This document shows positions 60,638 through 64,000 of a stretch of DNA of 64,000 nucleotides, piece after piece. The translations under genes were made by a program, and so were the position numbers. This stretch comes from JBLUOA01 sp048060095. Its GTDB lineage: Bacteria; Pseudomonadota; Alphaproteobacteria; Rhodobacterales; Rhodobacteraceae. The first letter of the stretch is position 1. Every line of letters starts with the position of its first letter. The stretch spans positions 58,182 through 122,181 of the forward strand of contig NZ_JBLUOA010000006.1 in the NCBI RefSeq assembly GCF_048060095.1, read 5' to 3'. The notes beneath the pieces are model-generated. The model had not been told where the DNA came from. It ran no database searches and saw nothing but the letters and a program-made list of their open reading frames with translations.

Positions 60638-62422
60638 TCAGTGGTCGGTTGCAGCACCGGCCCCACGCGGGACGCGGACGCTCTCGACGAGATCCTTGAT
60701 CTCTTGCGGAGTTTCTTTGGTCATACCTGCGACAATATAGGCAACCGCAAAGTTGATCATTGCACCCACCGCACCGAAGGACGTTGACTTGATCGTGCCA
60801 AGCAGCGGATCAGCATCGGTAAAGGTGTTCGTGCCGGGGATGAAGAACCAACCCTTGTGCAAGAAGATGTAGATCAACGTGACGGTCAAACCGGCAAGCA
60901 TACCAGCAACAGCGCCATGGTTGTTGATCTTGGTTGAGAAGATTCCCATCATCAGCGCCGGGAAGATTGACGCGGCTGCAAGGCCAAAGGCCAGCGCCAC
61001 AGTCTGCGCCGCAAATCCGGGAGGATTGAGACCCAGATAAGTGGCCACAACAATCGCTGCTGCCATGGCGATACGCGCCGACAGCAACTCACCCTTTTCG
61101 CTGATGTTCGGGTTGAACTGTCCCTTGATCAGGTCGTGGCTGACCGCTGACGAGATTGCCAGCAGCAGGCCCGCCGCTGTCGACAACGCCGCCGCAAGGC
61201 CACCCGCAGCCACCAGGCCGATGACCCAGCTAGGCAGATTGGCAATCTCGGGGTTGGCCAGAACCAGGATGTCTCGGTTGAAGTTGGTCAGTTCGTTGCC
61301 TTCCCAACCATTCTCAGCCGCTTTGGTCTGCATCTCGGCGTTCTGGTCGTTGTAATACTGGATTTTTCCGTCACCATTCTTGTCTTCCCAATCCAGAAGT
61401 CCGGTTTTCTGCCAGGTTTCCATCCATTCGTATTGCGGTTCGGATTCGATCTGCTGGGTTGTAACCGGTTCGCCATCCGTGCCGTTGGGCCACATCAGTT
61501 CGGTGATGTTCATCCGCGCCATCGCACCTACAGCCGGGGCCGTCAGGTAAAGCAACGCGATAAACACCAGCGCCCAACCTGCGGACCAACGTGCGTCAGA
61601 CACCTTCGGCACGGTGAAAAAGCGCATGATGACGTGCGGCAGACCGGCGGTGCCGATCATCAGAGACAGTGTGAACAGAACCATGTTCAGCGTGTCGGCG
61701 TGATGCGCGGTATACTCGTTAAAGCCCAGCTCGCGAACGATCTGGTCCAGTTTGGCCAAGAACGGTTCACCACTTGCTGCATGGTCGCCAAATAGACCAA
61801 GCGCCGGGATCGGGTTGCCCGTCAGTTGGAGCGAGATGAAAATGGCGGGGATCGTATAGGCCAGGATCAGAACGCAGTATTGTGCCACCTGCGTGTAGGT
61901 CACGCCCTTCATGCCGCCAAGCACGGCATAGGCAAAGACCACGCAGGCACCGATAAGCAGACCGGCTGTGTTTGAGATTTCCAGAAACCGGCCAAAGGCG
62001 ACACCGACGCCGGTCATCTGGCCGATGACGTAGGTGGTCGAAGCCACGATCAGGCAGACGACCGCCACCAAACGCGCAGTGGGGCTGTAAAACCGATCGC
62101 CAATGAACTCGGACACGGTGTATTTACCGAACTTACGCAGATAAGGCGCCAACAGCAGCGCCAGCAACACATAGCCGCCCGTCCAGCCCATCAGGAACGA
62201 GCTGTTATCGTAGCCAACAAAGGCGATCAGGCCCGCCATCGAAATGAACGAGGCCGCCGACATCCAGTCAGCCGCCGTCGCCATGCCGTTGGTGACCGGA
62301 TGGATACCGCGTCCAGCGGCGTAGAATTCTGAGGTTGACCCGGCACGTGCCCAGATCGCGATACCGATGTAGAGCGCGAAACTCGCGCCGACAAACAGCA
62401 GGTTAATCGTAAACTGTTCCAT
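60638..62422 (-). CDS. Sodium:solute symporter (acetate permease ActP-like)
   Basis: A 594-residue member of the SSS family of the type paired with a DUF4212 small subunit. Features are ATAADWMSAASFISMAGLIAFVGYD (about 47-71), YTVSEFIGDRFYS, GMKGVTYTQVAQY and AAGLLLAISSAVSHDLIKGQ. It has about 13 membrane segments and a hydrophilic insertion at about 305-375. It probably imports acetate or other short carboxylates with sodium. ATG 62422 (MEQFTINLLF) is chosen; the start at 62464 would overlap the small subunit gene. It follows that gene by ten bases. Confidence 0.9.
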   Translation of the reverse strand: MEQFTINLLFVGASFALYIGIAIWARAGSTSEFYAAGRGIHPVTNGMATAADWMSAASFISMAGLIAFVGYDNSSFLMGWTGGYVLLALLLAPYLRKFGKYTVSEFIGDRFYSPTARLVAVVCLIVASTTYVIGQMTGVGVAFGRFLEISNTAGLLIGACVVFAYAVLGGMKGVTYTQVAQYCVLILAYTIPAIFISLQLTGNPIPALGLFGDHAASGEPFLAKLDQIVRELGFNEYTAHHADTLNMVLFTLSLMIGTAGLPHVIMRFFTVPKVSDARWSAGWALVFIALLYLTAPAVGAMARMNITELMWPNGTDGEPVTTQQIESEPQYEWMETWQKTGLLDWEDKNGDGKIQYYNDQNAEMQTKAAENGWEGNELTNFNRDILVLANPEIANLPSWVIGLVAAGGLAAALSTAAGLLLAISSAVSHDLIKGQFNPNISEKGELLSARIAMAAAIVVATYLGLNPPGFAAQTVALAFGLAAASIFPALMMGIFSTKINNHGAVAGMLAGLTVTLIYIFLHKGWFFIPGTNTFTDADPLLGTIKSTSFGAVGAMINFAVAYIVAGMTKETPQEIKDLVESVRVPRGAGAATDH

Positions 62423-62432
62423 GGTGTGCCCC

Positions 62433-62693
62433 TTATTGCTCGTTAACGCCGTGTTCTGCGTCAAGCTTGTTCATGCGCCAGGCGTAGAAGAATATCAGGC
62501 CCAGAAAGACCAGGATCGACCCTTGCTGTGCGAACCAGAAACCAAGATCGGTGCCGCCTACGCTGATGCCGGCCAGCATCGGCCGCAGCAGAATGCCAAA
62601 GCCGAATGAGACAATCGCCCAGATGATCAGGCTCCAGATAATTATACGCAGATTGGCCTTCCAATATGCGTTGCCATTTTGGTCGTCGGACAT
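62433..62693 (-). CDS. DUF4212 small subunit of the symporter
   Basis: An 86-residue membrane protein with two hydrophobic helices (about 16-36 and 55-72) and the pattern YWKANLRIIIWSLIIWAIVSFGFGILLRP, then LGFWFAQQGSILVFLGLIFFYAWRMNKLD, which is the DUF4212 family. Members are encoded directly before large sodium:solute symporters and are thought to be their small subunit. It lies between the adenylate kinase gene and the symporter gene on the minus strand. Confidence 0.9.
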   Translation of the reverse strand: MSDDQNGNAYWKANLRIIIWSLIIWAIVSFGFGILLRPMLAGISVGGTDLGFWFAQQGSILVFLGLIFFYAWRMNKLDAEHGVNEQ

Positions 62694-62777
62694 TCCTAGC
62701 CCTCCTTTTTCAGTTCGTTTTGTTCCGTCAGACGCCGGTTCCGTTTGTGTTCGTCGGCCAATAATCCTGTCGTGGCT

Positions 62778-63425
62778 TCAACCCGCAATTGCGGATAGTT
62801 GATTGCCGATTTCAGCGATGTCGCCCATCGCGGGAACCCGTTTTAAAACACCCTTGGCGTCGTAGTAGTTGATCAGCGGCGCGGTTTCGGCGTGGTATGC
62901 GCGAAGTCGCTCGGCCACGGTTGCGGCATTGTCATCGGCGCGGCGCTTAAACTCAGAGCTTCCGCATTGATCGCAAACACCATCCTTTGCAGGTACCTTG
63001 AATGTGTCGTGATATCCTTCGCCACAATCGCCGCAGGTGTATCGGCCTGAGATACGGTCGATCATCGCCGCGTCTTCGACTTCGAGTGACACGACCGCGT
63101 CAAGTTGCATCGATTTGTTGTCCAGCAGCTCGTCCAGCGCCTCGGCCTGCGCGACCGTGCGCGGGAAGCCATCGAAGATGACGCCATTGGCGACGTCAGG
63201 CTGATCCAACCTGTCATTGACGATGGCGATCACGATATCGTCGGAGACCAGCCCGCCGGCCTGCATGACCTCTTTGGCGGCTTTACCGGCTTGTGTTCCG
63301 GCCGCCACCGCTTCGCGCAGCAAATCACCGGTGGAAAGCTGCACCAGACCGTGCTGGTCCGTCAGCATACGCGCCTGGGTGCCTTTGCCCGCGCCGGGCG
63401 GGCCCAAAAGGATCAGGTTCGTCAT
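62778..63425 (-). CDS. adk: Adenylate kinase (zinc-lid type)
   Basis: A 215-residue kinase that equilibrates ATP, ADP and AMP. It has the P-loop GPPGAGKGTQA (7-17), the AMP-binding STGDLLR, FDGFPRTVAQ with the catalytic arginine, and an LID with a four-cysteine zinc site (YTCGDCGEGYHD and CDQCGS). ATG 63425 is preferred over GTG 63434 since GGAAGGAG lies eight bases before it. Here it is near the symporter and phasin genes rather than in a ribosomal-protein operon, where adk usually sits. It may therefore be a second copy; that needs the rest of the genome. AMP formed by AMP-producing acyl-CoA synthetases could be recycled by it. Confidence 0.93.
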   Translation of the reverse strand: MTNLILLGPPGAGKGTQARMLTDQHGLVQLSTGDLLREAVAAGTQAGKAAKEVMQAGGLVSDDIVIAIVNDRLDQPDVANGVIFDGFPRTVAQAEALDELLDNKSMQLDAVVSLEVEDAAMIDRISGRYTCGDCGEGYHDTFKVPAKDGVCDQCGSSEFKRRADDNAATVAERLRAYHAETAPLINYYDAKGVLKRVPAMGDIAEIGNQLSAIAG

Positions 63426-63484
63426 ATCGTTCACTCCTTCCGCACACTGAGAAAATCAATCACAGTCGGCACTTGCGCCTACCC

Positions 63485-63922
63485 TCAGCTTTTGAGGTCC
63501 GCTATCGTTTTATCCACTTCGGATTTGATCGCGTCGTAGGCTTGGTTATTGGCAGTCCGCGCAGCCTCTGACAGTTCGGTCATGATTTCGAGGGCGCGGG
63601 TCACGGCCTGCTGGTAGGACTCAGCGATATCTTCGGGTTGGCCAGATTTCAGTTGGGTTGCAGCACCGGATGTCACGTCACGAAAGATCTGCATCTGTTT
63701 TTCCATCAGATCCCGATAGGACGCGGCAGCGGCTTCGTTCGCCTTGGCAACAGCGTCGAACTTCTCCCGCGCTTTCTGGATGGTTTCTTGCGCATCCAGC
63801 TGGCCCGGCTTGACGCCGAACTGTTCCATCAATGCTTGTGGGTCGAACATTTTCGACACATTCGCGGGATCAAAAATCTTCATGAACTCTGCATAGCTGT
63901 CGGTGGATTTGGACTTGGCCAT
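63485..63922 (-). CDS. Phasin family protein
   Basis: A 145-residue helical protein of the phasin type that coats polyhydroxyalkanoate granules. The pattern is SYAEFMKIFDPANVSKMFDPQALMEQFGVKP, then a long coiled helix KAREKFDAVAKANEAAAASYRDLMEKQMQIFRDV and LSEAARTANNQAYDAIKSEVDKTIADLKS. There is no signal peptide or membrane segment. ATG 63922 follows GGAAG by about five bases. It is upstream of adk on the same strand. Downstream acetate transport would fit carbon storage, but this is an inference. The window ends 78 bases beyond the start. Confidence 0.85.
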   Translation of the reverse strand: MAKSKSTDSYAEFMKIFDPANVSKMFDPQALMEQFGVKPGQLDAQETIQKAREKFDAVAKANEAAAASYRDLMEKQMQIFRDVTSGAATQLKSGQPEDIAESYQQAVTRALEIMTELSEAARTANNQAYDAIKSEVDKTIADLKS

Positions 63923-64000
63923 TTTCACTTCCTTTTCTTCGGTGGGATTAGGTCTGTTATTGTTCCTTCGAACATTTCTGCTGCGAAGTTTACGGTTTCA

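Noticed and set aside
1..64000. CRISPR arrays, rRNA and tRNA genes
   Set aside because: No regularly spaced repeat array beyond the three parS-like palindromes, and no RNA gene signature was recognised by eye.

Overview
The window looks like part of a large extrachromosomal replicon (plasmid or chromid) of a marine Rhodobacterales (Roseobacter-group) alphaproteobacterium. Three things suggest this. There is a complete plasmid-type replication/partition module (DnaA-like initiator, ParA, ParB, three parS-like palindromes, toxin-antitoxin pair, tyrosine recombinase) at about 22.2-27.6 kb. There is a complete trimethylamine/TMAO catabolic gene set of the type known from Roseobacters. The genes are GC-rich and many are translationally coupled by ATGA overlaps. 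All functional calls are made by eye from protein motifs; no database search was run.

Layout. (1) 0.6-12.6 kb: an alginate-type exopolysaccharide operon, algD-alg8-alg44-algA-algG-algX-algK-algL, all on the plus strand. The polymerising core looks intact. By eye, however, the active-site signatures of the epimerase (AlgG), the SGNH acetylation protein (AlgX), the lyase (AlgL), the PMI half of AlgA and the c-di-GMP motif of Alg44 are all missing, and algE, algI, algJ and algF are absent. This is the most unusual system in the window. (2) 12.6-20.7 kb: a gene remnant, a GNAT acetyltransferase, then an acyl-CoA ligase plus CoA-acylating aldehyde dehydrogenase with a tripartite tricarboxylate transporter and a divergent LacI regulator, a candidate sulfoacetate-type carboxylate utilisation locus. 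(3) 21.1-22.1 kb: a Rieske oxygenase. (4) 22.2-27.6 kb: the replication module, flanked by inward-facing IS6-type terminal-repeat sequences. (5) 27.7-29.3 kb: a scar region with an IS6 transposase remnant, an intact bchO, a truncated 3' end of bchD and a truncated Lrp-type regulator, suggesting that a photosynthesis gene cluster once adjoined this replicon.

(6) 29.3-57.1 kb: methylated-amine catabolism. TmoXWV imports TMAO; Tmm oxidises TMA to TMAO; Tdm cleaves TMAO to dimethylamine and formaldehyde; DmmDABC demethylates dimethylamine to methylamine; GmaS and MgsABC convert methylamine to N-methylglutamate; and MgdABCD (sarcosine-oxidase-like) oxidises that to glutamate with transfer of C1 to folate. 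AmtB, a truncated globin, an EamA exporter, an XRE-cupin regulator and a GlxA/AraC-type regulator are interspersed. (7) 57.4-63.9 kb: a CAP-domain protein, a sulfatase-family hydrolase, a second copy of an orphan C-terminal gene remnant, an acetate-type sodium symporter pair, an adenylate kinase and a phasin.

No rRNA, tRNA or CRISPR array was recognised.
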